6,082 nt of DNA. Origin: an uncultured Bacilli bacterium. GTDB lineage: Bacteria > Bacillota_I > Bacilli_A > ML615J-28 > CAG-313. Below the pieces are notes generated by a model. It saw only the letters and a program-made list of their open reading frames with translations, was not told the origin of the DNA and did no database searches. This document shows, piece after piece, positions 1-5,609 of this stretch. The first letter of the stretch is position 1, and every line of letters starts with the position of its first letter. The stretch spans positions 1 to 6,082 of the forward strand of contig CAJGDR010000058.1 in NCBI GenBank assembly GCA_904502205.1, given 5' to 3'. Both the position numbers and the translations under genes were made by a program.

Positions 1-28
1 AAAAAAGGAAACTAATTAGTTTCCTTTT
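1..28 (-). terminator. Rho-independent terminator of the ecf-truA operon, overlapping the truA stop
   Basis: Positions 3-28 form a perfect 26-bp palindrome around the core GGAAACTAATTAGTTTCC (7-24). Read on the minus strand it is a hairpin followed by a run of T that continues to the window edge. The last codons of truA (Lys-Glu-Thr-Asn-TAG) make up the upstream arm and loop, so the stop codon at 12-14 lies inside the hairpin. This marks the end of the ecfA1-ecfA2-ecfT-truA transcript. Because the palindrome has A's on one side and T's on the other, it could also stop transcription arriving from the opposite side, but what lies beyond position 1 is not visible. Confidence 0.85.
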
Positions 29-758
29 CATCATTATAATAAACTTTCCACAAATATAAACCTTGTGGCGGAGCTACATATGGTGCATATTTTCTATCTC
101 TACCTTCTATTACGTCTTTGATATGGGCAGGTTCAAATTTACCTTCGCCCACTTTCAACATTAACGCAACAATTATTCTAACCATATTATACATAAAACC
201 ATTACCAATGATTCTAAATTCTAATACACCATCATTTATATTAAGTTCAAATAGTTCTATAGTTCTTACAGTATTTTTTATAACATGATTTTTAGAAAAA
301 GATTTAAAATCGTGTGTCCCAACTATATATGTCATTGCTTCTTTTATTTTATCAATATCTATTCTGTTATGAAAATAGTGAACATATTTTGATTTAAAAG
401 GTGAATATTCATTAAGCGAAACATAATAACGATATTCTTTTTTTATAGCAGAAATTCTTGAATGAAATGTTTCGTCTACGTATTCAATATCTTTTATATA
501 TATATTAGGATAAACTTTTTTATTAGTAATCTTTTTTAAGTTCTTTTCAGGAACAAGTTGTGTACTATCAAAATGTACTACTTGACCAAGCGAGTGAACT
601 CCAGCATCAGTTCTTCCTGCACTTTTAATAATTACTTCAGTTTTTAGAATTTCTGATAAAGTTTTTTCTAAAGTTTCTTGGACAGAGTTAAATCCAAGTT
701 GTCTTTGAAAACCATGAAAACAACTTCCATCATATTGTACAATCATTTTATAACGCAT
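12..758 (-). CDS. truA: tRNA pseudouridine(38-40) synthase TruA
   Basis: A 248-residue protein of normal TruA length. TruA isomerises uridine to pseudouridine at positions 38, 39 and 40 of the tRNA anticodon arm in the cytoplasm. Visible family marks are the N-terminal strand ending in YDG (9-11), the catalytic loop GRTDAGVH (48-55) with the nucleophilic aspartate at D51, FHSR (98-101; usually FHAR), YRYYVS (109-114), GNGFMYNMVR (185-194) and the C-terminal APPQGLYLW (229-237). The ATG (756-758) shares one base with the ecfT stop (TAATG), which implies translational coupling, and an AGGGTGAT ribosome site lies just upstream inside ecfT. It is the last gene of the ecf operon, as in Bacillus, where rplM-rpsI follows; here a terminator comes first. 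The stop is TAG, the only non-TAA stop in the window. No essential residue is missing. Confidence 0.97.
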   Translation of the reverse strand: MRYKMIVQYDGSCFHGFQRQLGFNSVQETLEKTLSEILKTEVIIKSAGRTDAGVHSLGQVVHFDSTQLVPEKNLKKITNKKVYPNIYIKDIEYVDETFHSRISAIKKEYRYYVSLNEYSPFKSKYVHYFHNRIDIDKIKEAMTYIVGTHDFKSFSKNHVIKNTVRTIELFELNINDGVLEFRIIGNGFMYNMVRIIVALMLKVGEGKFEPAHIKDVIEGRDRKYAPYVAPPQGLYLWKVYYNDEKETN

Positions 759-1726
759 TATATCACCCTATATATAATCAAACATACAACAACCATTATA
801 AATAATAATAACCAAAGTATGTCGCTTAATTTAATTTTTAAGATATTTATTTTACTTCTTTTTTCACCAGGTACATAACCCCTAGCTTCCATCGCTACAG
901 CTAGATCTTCAGCTCTTTTAAAAGATACTATAAACATCGGTACTAAAAGCGAAACAATTTGTACAATTTTCTCTTTTAATCTTGATTCATTAAAATCAAC
1001 TCCACGAGATGCTTGTGCTTTTAAGATTTTATCTGCTTCTAAGAATAATGTTGGTATAAATCTTAAAGCTATAGATATCATCATAGAAAAAATACTTGTT
1101 TTAATGTGCATTTTTTCTAGGGGTGAAAGTAGTGAATCTAATCCATTATTCAAATCAGTTGGTTTAGTTGTAAGTGTTAAAACAGTTGTAAACATAATTA
1201 ATATAAGTACTCGGTAAATAATAAAAGAACCATTAATTAAACCTTGACTATATATATTAATATTATATGTTGTTAAAACTTTTCCATAGATTGGATACTG
1301 CAACAAACAAACAATACCAACTATTAAAAGTAAAAAACAAATAAATCGAAGTGGTAAATATTTTTTAATTAATATATATATGATTAGTACTAATACACCT
1401 ACAGCAATATTCACATATGTTAATTGATTTTGTACTGTATATAGTAATTCTCCTGTATTGGTAAATAATACTTGGAATATGAATGAAAATATTAATAAAA
1501 ATACAATTTGTTTCAAACTACCCAAATATCTAGTAAGCGGTACTTTCGTTAAGATTATTACAATAATAGCTAAAAGAAATAATCCACTTAATAAAATAAA
1601 GTTATTTGTTGGAACAATAAATATAGAAATCATAAAAAGCATCGTAATAATTATTTTAATTCTAGGATCCATTCGATGAATTAAACTATTAGAATGATAA
1701 TATTGACCAAAAGCAATCTTATTCAT
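758..1726 (-). CDS. ecfT: Energy-coupling factor transporter transmembrane protein EcfT, long form
   Basis: EcfT is the membrane scaffold of ECF transporters: it couples the two ATPases EcfA1/EcfA2 to exchangeable substrate-binding S components for vitamin or metal uptake. Family marks are SLIHRMDPRIK (14-24), the central SPLEKMHIKTSIFSMMISIALRFIP (201-225, split by family alignment into a linker and a helix), the first coupling-helix motif as A-S-R-G (239-242) and the second as A-R-G (281-283), inside AMEARGY. These Arg motifs contact the ATPases. Hydrophobic segments lie near 24-38, 43-62, 72-89, 104-121, 127-147, 165-187, 211-226, 255-268 and 302-319. At 322 residues it is about 55-60 longer than the Bacillus protein. 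The surplus falls at about 98-152 and holds the 104-121 and 127-147 hydrophobic stretches. The ATG overlaps the end of ecfA2 by 8 bases and follows AGGAGG by 6 bases. No S component is encoded in the window, as expected for a shared (group II) module. Confidence 0.95.
   Translation of the reverse strand: MNKIAFGQYYHSNSLIHRMDPRIKIIITMLFMISIFIVPTNNFILLSGLFLLAIIVIILTKVPLTRYLGSLKQIVFLLIFSFIFQVLFTNTGELLYTVQNQLTYVNIAVGVLVLIIYILIKKYLPLRFICFLLLIVGIVCLLQYPIYGKVLTTYNINIYSQGLINGSFIIYRVLILIMFTTVLTLTTKPTDLNNGLDSLLSPLEKMHIKTSIFSMMISIALRFIPTLFLEADKILKAQASRGVDFNESRLKEKIVQIVSLLVPMFIVSFKRAEDLAVAMEARGYVPGEKRSKINILKIKLSDILWLLLFIMVVVCLIIYRVI
761..769 (-). promoter_or_regulatory. Ribosome binding site of truA within the ecfT 3' end
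   Basis: The minus strand reads AGGGTGATATAATG into the truA start codon. GGGTGAT complements the GGTGAT part of the 16S anti-Shine-Dalgarno region rather than its GGAGG core. It lies within the last ecfT codons, and the ecfT stop overlaps the truA start, so ribosomes finishing ecfT are placed directly at this site. This supports ATG at 756-758 as the truA start. Confidence 0.7.
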
Positions 1727-2576
1727 GTTTTGCCTCCTGGATCAAATTATGTAATTCTTCTAATGTAAGTGGTAATTTAGAAAAATCAATTAATTCTTGT
1801 TTTTTTAACTTAAGTGCAATTTTTGATATATATGGTAAATCTAAATTATAGTATTCTAGTTTTTTATAATTTTCGAATAATTCTTTTGTTTTACCATCAT
1901 ATACTATTTCACCATTGTTTAAAACAAGAGTTCTTCTTGTATATTTTGTTACAACATTCATATCATGAGTAATTAAAATAATTGTTTTATTTGTAGTTTC
2001 ATGAATATTTTTAAGTAATTCTAATAATTCATGTCTTCCAACCGGATCAAGTCCAACAGTTGGTTCATCAAGAATTAATATATCAGGATCTGATGCTAAG
2101 ATTCCTGCAATTGCTACTTTTCTTTTTTGACCACCACTTAAATTAAATGGAGATTTTTCATAAAGTGATTCATCTACATTTAATTGTTTTAATGTTTTGA
2201 TTGCTATTTCTTCTGCTTCTTCTTTTGTTTTACCAAAATTCATTGGTCCAAACATTACATCTTTTAATACTGTTTCTTCAAATAATTGATATTCCGGAAA
2301 TTGGAATACTAATCCTATTTGTTTTCTTATTTCTTTTAAGTTTTTGTTCTTATTCTTTTTTGTTTTAATTTCTTGATTTAAAATAGTAAGGTTTCCAGAT
2401 GTTGGAATAATAAGTGCATTCATTAATTGAACAAGCGTAGATTTACCTGAACCGGTGTGTCCTAAAATAGAAATAAATTCATTGCTTTCAGAAATTGTTA
2501 AATTAATGTTTTTTAAAGTTTCAAGCTTAGACTTAGAATCATATGTGAAATTTACATTTCGAAAATTAATTTCCAT
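1719..2576 (-). CDS. ecfA2: Energy-coupling factor transporter ATP-binding protein EcfA2
   Basis: A 285-residue ABC ATPase, one of the two nucleotide-binding subunits of the ECF energising module at the inner face of the membrane. Motifs in order: Walker A GHTGSGKST (39-47), Q-loop glutamine Q92 in VFQFPEYQLFE, ABC signature LSGGQ (146-150), Walker B ILILDE with catalytic E171, D-loop GLDP (175-178) and switch histidine H204 in THD. FQFPEYQLFE and LDEPTVGLDP are typical of EcfA2 rather than EcfA1. A Lys/Asn-rich stretch (71-79) precedes the Q-loop strand, as in other EcfA2 proteins. The C-terminal extension after about 230 belongs to the EcfA dimer-contact region. The gene begins 25 bases inside ecfA1 and ends 8 bases inside ecfT, so the three subunits are probably translated together. 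The start is supported by AAGGAAG at 2581-2587. All ATPase motifs are intact, so it should be active. Confidence 0.96.
   Translation of the reverse strand: MEINFRNVNFTYDSKSKLETLKNINLTISESNEFISILGHTGSGKSTLVQLMNALIIPTSGNLTILNQEIKTKKNKNKNLKEIRKQIGLVFQFPEYQLFEETVLKDVMFGPMNFGKTKEEAEEIAIKTLKQLNVDESLYEKSPFNLSGGQKRKVAIAGILASDPDILILDEPTVGLDPVGRHELLELLKNIHETTNKTIILITHDMNVVTKYTRRTLVLNNGEIVYDGKTKELFENYKKLEYYNLDLPYISKIALKLKKQELIDFSKLPLTLEELHNLIQEAKHE
1733..1738 (-). promoter_or_regulatory. Ribosome binding site of ecfT inside ecfA2
   Basis: The minus strand carries a perfect AGGAGG six bases before the ecfT ATG at 1724-1726. It sits within the final codons of ecfA2, whose stop (1719-1721) lies past the ecfT start. 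It fixes the ecfT start and suggests coupled translation of the ATPase and its membrane partner. Confidence 0.85.
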
Positions 2577-3349
2577 AATTCTTCCTTAATATCTTGATGG
2601 TTATCATCAAGAACATTTATTAATTTTACACTTTCTAATGTATCAAGTCCAGCTTTTTTTAATACTTCTACATTTAACAAAACATCCTTTGGTGTACCAG
2701 ATAATACTAATACCCCATTATTTAACACTAATACTTTCTCACTATATAAAGTCTCTTCAATGTTATGAGTGATGCTTATAATCGTTTTTTTGGCCTGTTT
2801 TTTGAGCATTTTGACAGTTTCATTAATTTCTTTAACTCCAAGTGGGTCTAACATAGAAGTTGCTTCATCAAATATAACACATTCTGTATTCATTGCAAGA
2901 ACACCCGCAATTGCAACACGTTGTTTTTGACCACCACTTAAGTTTTCTGGATTAGTTTCTAAATAAGAATCCATCTTTACTAGTTTAGAATACTCATCAA
3001 TCAGTTCTAACATCTTACTTCGTTCAATATTTTTATTTTCAAGACCAAATGCAATATCATCTTTTACTGTTACACCAACAAATTGATTATCAGGATTTTG
3101 AAAGATTATTCCCATTTTATTACGAATAGATGAAATTGATGATTCATTCAATAAAACATCATCTATATATATTTCACCACTTGTTGGTTCAATTAACCCC
3201 ATCAATAGTTTAGCAAGAGTAGATTTACCACTACCATTGTGTCCAATGATTGAAGTCATTTGACCAGATTCAATAATAAATGAAACATTCTTTAAAACAT
3301 CTGATTCATTTGGATAATGAAATGAAACATTTTTAAATTCAATTTTCAT
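2552..3349 (-). CDS. ecfA1: Energy-coupling factor transporter ATP-binding protein EcfA1
   Basis: A 265-residue ABC ATPase that pairs with EcfA2 to power ECF uptake through EcfT. Motifs in order: Walker A GHNGSGKST (36-44), Q-loop Q84 in IIFQNPDNQFVG, signature LSGGQ (137-141), Walker B CVIFDE with catalytic E162, D-loop MLDP (166-169) and switch histidine H195 in THN. NPDNQFVG and FDEATSMLDP are characteristic of EcfA1 and separate it from its neighbour. It is the first gene of the ecf-truA operon: a promoter and a strong AAGGTGAT ribosome site (3353-3360) lie directly upstream, and its last 25 bases overlap ecfA2. In Bacillus this gene directly follows rplQ, whereas here an acetyltransferase unit separates them. 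No damage or missing residue was seen. Confidence 0.96.
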   Translation of the reverse strand: MKIEFKNVSFHYPNESDVLKNVSFIIESGQMTSIIGHNGSGKSTLAKLLMGLIEPTSGEIYIDDVLLNESSISSIRNKMGIIFQNPDNQFVGVTVKDDIAFGLENKNIERSKMLELIDEYSKLVKMDSYLETNPENLSGGQKQRVAIAGVLAMNTECVIFDEATSMLDPLGVKEINETVKMLKKQAKKTIISITHNIEETLYSEKVLVLNNGVLVLSGTPKDVLLNVEVLKKAGLDTLESVKLINVLDDNHQDIKEELWKLIFEM

Positions 3350-3378
3350 ATTATCACCTTATTATTTTAATTATATAT

Positions 3379-3407
3379 ATTTTACCACTAATTTAATAAT
3401 TTTGCAA
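3379..3407 (-). promoter_or_regulatory. Probable vegetative promoter of the ecfA1-ecfA2-ecfT-truA operon
   Basis: On the minus strand there is a -35-like TTGCAA (3402-3407; 4 of 6 to consensus), a 17-base spacer, then TAAAAT (3379-3384; 5 of 6) preceded by TGG, which gives an extended -10. Initiation would fall near 3372, leaving a leader of about 23 bases that includes the AAGGTGAT ribosome site. A perfect TATAAT at 3370-3375 is an alternative -10, but its -35 is poor and its leader would be very short. The site starts only 7 bases past the T-run of the preceding terminator, so this operon appears to be transcribed independently of the acetyltransferase. Confidence 0.65.
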
Positions 3408-3414
3408 ATAAATG

Positions 3415-3445
3415 AAAAAGCAGAATGTAATTTATATTCTGCTTT
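3415..3445 (-). terminator. Rho-independent terminator of the acetyltransferase gene
   Basis: On the minus strand a 10-bp stem (AAAGCAGAAT at 3436-3445 pairing with ATTCTGCTTT at 3417-3426) encloses a 9-base loop and ends in a T-run (3415-3419). The acetyltransferase stop codon TAA (3444-3446) overlaps the base of the upstream arm. The hairpin separates this gene from the ecf operon promoter just beyond it. Confidence 0.85.
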
Positions 3446-3965
3446 ACTCTATGTCAATAATATATCGATTAACTTTAACAACTTTTTGTTTTAATGGCAC
3501 TTCTTCATTATCAATCATAATAAATCTTCCACCACATTTTTGAATAACTTTATTTGAACCAATGTTTTCAATCATTGCATCTACCTTAATTTGTTGATAT
3601 CCTAATGATTTTAGCAATTTAATTATTTCTAAAAATGCTTCAGTCATATATCCATTGTTCCAATATTTTCTTGATAAAACGTATCCGACTACTGGAACTC
3701 CATCGATGTATCCACATACATCAATTCCACCAATCAGTTCATTTGTTTCTTTCAACACTATACCAAAGTTAATTCTTTCAGGTTGATGATATTGTTCTAT
3801 CCACGTATTTATAATCATTTGTGTAGTATCAATTGATTCATGGTGATTCCACGTCATATATTTACATACTTCAGGATCACTTGCCCAGTTATTAAACATT
3901 GCTTCTGCATCAGTTAATTCAAAGGGTCGAAGTATTAATCTTTTTGTTTCTAAAGTTAATCTCAT
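3444..3965 (-). CDS. GNAT family N-acetyltransferase, RimJ/RimL type
   Basis: A 173-residue protein, the usual size of the Acetyltransf_3 (RimJ/RimL-like) branch of the GNAT superfamily, which moves an acetyl group from acetyl-CoA to an amine. Visible marks are the N-terminal strand LETKRLILRPFELTDA (5-20), central strands around NFGIVLKETNELIGGIDV (66-83), the acetyl-CoA-binding loop and helix VGYVLSRKYWNNGYMTEA (93-110) and the C-terminal ENIGSNKVIQKCG (133-145), matching the family's E-N-x-x-S-x-x-V-x-x-K-x-G pattern. The substrate is unknown. Relatives modify the N-termini of ribosomal proteins, but others act on antibiotics or small molecules, so the ribosomal neighbourhood alone does not assign a role. 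The gene has its own promoter, a near-perfect GAGGTGAT ribosome site and its own terminator. It interrupts the usual rplQ-ecfA1 junction. Base composition does not look foreign by eye. Confidence 0.88.
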   Translation of the reverse strand: MRLTLETKRLILRPFELTDAEAMFNNWASDPEVCKYMTWNHHESIDTTQMIINTWIEQYHQPERINFGIVLKETNELIGGIDVCGYIDGVPVVGYVLSRKYWNNGYMTEAFLEIIKLLKSLGYQQIKVDAMIENIGSNKVIQKCGGRFIMIDNEEVPLKQKVVKVNRYIIDIE

Positions 3966-3968
3966 ATT

Positions 3969-3990
3969 ATCACCTCATGTTAATTATAAC
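3969..3990 (-). promoter_or_regulatory. Extended -10 promoter and ribosome site of the acetyltransferase gene
   Basis: The minus strand has a perfect TATAAT (3983-3988) directly preceded by TGT, forming an extended -10. No good -35 is present at 16-18 bases upstream, which extended -10 promoters tolerate. Initiation would fall near 3976-3978. The ribosome site GAGGTGAT (3969-3976) follows at once, so the leader would be only about 11-14 bases, too short for a riboswitch. The gap between this -10 and the rplQ terminator is about 30 bases. Confidence 0.7.
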
Positions 3991-4021
3991 ATATATATTT
4001 TTAAACATAATAAAAATTAAT

Positions 4022-4050
4022 AAAAAGTCTAGACAAATTGTCTAGACTTT
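4022..4050 (-). terminator. Rho-independent terminator of the alpha operon after rplQ
   Basis: The arms AAAGTCTAGAC (4024-4034) and GTCTAGACTTT (4040-4050) are perfect inverted repeats around a 5-base loop, followed on the minus strand by TTTTTATTAATTTTT. The hairpin begins about 10 bases after the rplQ stop. It closes the S13-S11-alpha-L17 transcript and insulates the acetyltransferase unit from the ribosomal operon. The flanking T-rich sequence on the other side might allow bidirectional function, but there is no plus-strand gene to terminate. Confidence 0.9.
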
Positions 4051-4059
4051 ATTTTTAAT

Positions 4060-4425
4060 TTATTCTACGAATTCAATAATTGCCATTGAAGCGGCATCTC
4101 CACGACGTGGTTCTAATTTTAACACGCGTGTATATCCACCATTACGGTCTTGATATTTAGGAGCGATTTCATTGAATAATTTTTGAATTGCAAATTGACC
4201 ATCTTCAGCTTTTTCAAAACGAACAAATCTAGCAGCTTGGCGACGTGCAGCAAGTGTACCTTTTTTACCAAGTGTTACCATTTTGTCAGCAACAGATCTT
4301 AAATCTTTAGCTTTAGCTTCAGTTGTTTCAATTCGACCATTAATAATTAAATCAGTTACTAGGTCGCGGAACATAGCTTTTCTTTGAGAAGCTTTACGAC
4401 CAAATGTGCGATAGCCCATTGACAT
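4060..4425 (-). CDS. rplQ: 50S ribosomal protein L17 (bL17)
   Basis: A 121-residue bacterial L17, the normal short Firmicutes length, a component of the large subunit near the exit tunnel. Recognised from the N-terminal [19 protein letters not shown] (4-22), the [11 protein letters not shown] segment (33-43) that is a hallmark of the family, and the C-terminal [21 protein letters not shown] (100-120). Most homologues begin near the second methionine here (M3, before GYR). The first ATG is preferred because AAGGAG (4435-4440) lies 9 bases before it but 15 before the second, so the product probably has a two-residue Met-Ser extension. It follows rpoA by 23 bases as the last gene of the alpha operon, directly before the terminator. 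Confidence 0.97.
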   Translation of the reverse strand: MSMGYRTFGRKASQRKAMFRDLVTDLIINGRIETTEAKAKDLRSVADKMVTLGKKGTLAARRQAARFVRFEKAEDGQFAIQKLFNEIAPKYQDRNGGYTRVLKLEPRRGDAASMAIIEFVE

Positions 4426-4448
4426 ATTAATAATCTCCTTTATTTATT

Positions 4449-5558
4449 TTAGTTTTCTTCTTCAAAGAATTCATCTTCGTCATCGTCATCAAAACTTAAA
4501 CCTTCAGAATTTTTTAAATTTAATCCGATTTCATTAAGTTTTTGAACAACTTCTTTTAATGACTTACGTCCAAGATTACGAACCTTCATCATTTCTTCTT
4601 CTGTTTTTTGTGTTAATTCACCAACAGTATTGATGTTTGCACGTTTTAAACAGTTATATGAACGAACTGATAAGTCTAAGTCTTCGATCTTTTGATCTAA
4701 TTTCTTATTAGAAGGTTTTTCTTCAGTTTGGATCATAAATTCTTTTTCTTTAATATATTCATTTAATCCAACTATTACTGCGAAGTGTTCTTTTAAGAAT
4801 TCAGCAGCAAGTGAAATTGCATCTGTAGGAACGATACTTCCGTTTGTCCAAACTTCAAGTGTTAATAAATCACAGTTGAAGTTATCTTGGTGACGAGTTT
4901 TTTGAACTTCGTAACGACATTTTGTAACAGGTGTAAAGATTGAATCAATTGGAATTAAACCAATAATTCTATTGTTTCCTTCTTTTGCAAATACTTTATT
5001 TTCATCTGCATTAACATATCCAACACCTTTTCTGATTCTAACAGTCATTGTTACTTTTGCACCAGGTGCTAAAGTTGCAATATGTTGATCAGGATTTACT
5101 ACTGTAACTTCAGGCATATAAGGAGCATCAGTTACAGGTAATACTTGTTGGAAACTTAAATTAATATCACCAGCTGTAATAGTGATTTCTTCATTATTAT
5201 CTAGAGGGTTTTCTTTAACAAATGTTGATTCATAGATGCGGCCATCAACACCATACTCTCCAAGTTTATCTTTTTCAGCATCAATTGTGAAAACGACATT
5301 TTTTAAATTCAAAATGATTTCAGTAACATCTTCTCTAACACCGGGAACCGTGCTAAATTCATGTTCGACACCATTAATGGAAACTGCAACCGCAGCAGCA
5401 CCAGGAAGTGATGATAATAACACTCTCCGTAATGAATTACCTAATGTTTGACCATAACCTCTTTCTAAAGGTTTAACATATAATTTACAATAATTTTTGT
5501 CAGTTATATATTCGTTATCGATTTCAAGATTAGGTGTAATAAAATCTAATTGTTTCAT
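4449..5558 (-). CDS. rpoA: DNA-directed RNA polymerase subunit alpha, with N-domain insert and acidic tail
   Basis: The alpha subunit dimerises to nucleate RNA polymerase assembly, and its C-terminal domain binds UP elements and activators. The N-terminal domain (about 1-265) shows PLERGYGQTLGNSLRRVLLSSLPG (30-53) with the assembly arginines R44-R45, HEFSTVPGVREDVTEIILNLK (66-86), NPDQHIATL (155-163) and IGLIPIDSIFTPV (199-211). A charged linker (about 271-292) leads to the C-terminal domain (293-350), which keeps the DNA-contact residues R299, N302, K305, G330, K332 and S333 (equivalents of E. coli R265, N268, K271, G296, K298 and S299). At 369 residues it is long compared with 314 in B. subtilis. 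The surplus is about 30 residues at 107-147 and an acidic tail at 351-369, in which 11 of the last 13 residues are Asp or Glu. AAAGGAGG (5566-5573) sits 7 bases before the ATG. Confidence 0.97.
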   Translation of the reverse strand: MKQLDFITPNLEIDNEYITDKNYCKLYVKPLERGYGQTLGNSLRRVLLSSLPGAAAVAVSINGVEHEFSTVPGVREDVTEIILNLKNVVFTIDAEKDKLGEYGVDGRIYESTFVKENPLDNNEEITITAGDINLSFQQVLPVTDAPYMPEVTVVNPDQHIATLAPGAKVTMTVRIRKGVGYVNADENKVFAKEGNNRIIGLIPIDSIFTPVTKCRYEVQKTRHQDNFNCDLLTLEVWTNGSIVPTDAISLAAEFLKEHFAVIVGLNEYIKEKEFMIQTEEKPSNKKLDQKIEDLDLSVRSYNCLKRANINTVGELTQKTEEEMMKVRNLGRKSLKEVVQKLNEIGLNLKNSEGLSFDDDDEDEFFEEEN

Positions 5559-5609
5559 TTATTTTCCTCCTTTAAATGAACATTTGATAAATAATTAGAT
5601 TATTAAATA

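Noticed and set aside
678..878. Plus-strand open frame of 66 codons across the ecfT/truA junction
   Set aside because: It lies antisense to two certain genes, has low-complexity Ile/Asn/Thr-rich translation typical of reversed AT-rich DNA, and has no ribosome site.
1370..1385. TA-dinucleotide run within ecfT as a microsatellite or phase-variation tract
   Set aside because: It is short and encodes normal hydrophobic residues of a membrane segment (YILI region); AT-rich codon usage accounts for it.
1458..1679. Plus-strand open frame of 73 codons inside ecfT
   Set aside because: It is fully antisense to conserved ecfT coding sequence, with no recognisable product and no initiation signals.
3350..3443. 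Riboswitch in front of the ecf operon, since ECF systems are often vitamin-controlled
   Set aside because: The predicted leader is only about 23 bases and the rest of the gap is taken up by the upstream terminator and promoter, leaving no room for an aptamer.
4024..4050. GTCTAGAC inverted repeat as a regulator operator or recombination site
   Set aside because: Its position just after the rplQ stop, perfect stem, short loop and following T-run are fully explained by an intrinsic terminator.
4452..4493. Acidic RpoA end as the product of a frameshift or sequencing error
   Set aside because: The frame is continuous with an intact domain, ends in a normal TAA, is followed by a well-placed rplQ ribosome site, and the acidic codons are varied, so a genuine extension is the simpler reading.
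5236..5451. Plus-strand open frame of 71 codons inside rpoA
   Set aside because: It is a mirror of the conserved alpha N-domain coding sequence, with Ser/Thr/Pro-rich nonsense translation and no ribosome site.
5559..5609. Possible internal promoter or small hairpin between rpsK and rpoA
   Set aside because: The gap is very AT-rich and contains TAATAAT-like strings and a 5-bp ATAAT/ATTAT stem, but no convincing -35/-10 pair or T-run. It reads as an ordinary intercistronic spacer with a strong rpoA ribosome site.
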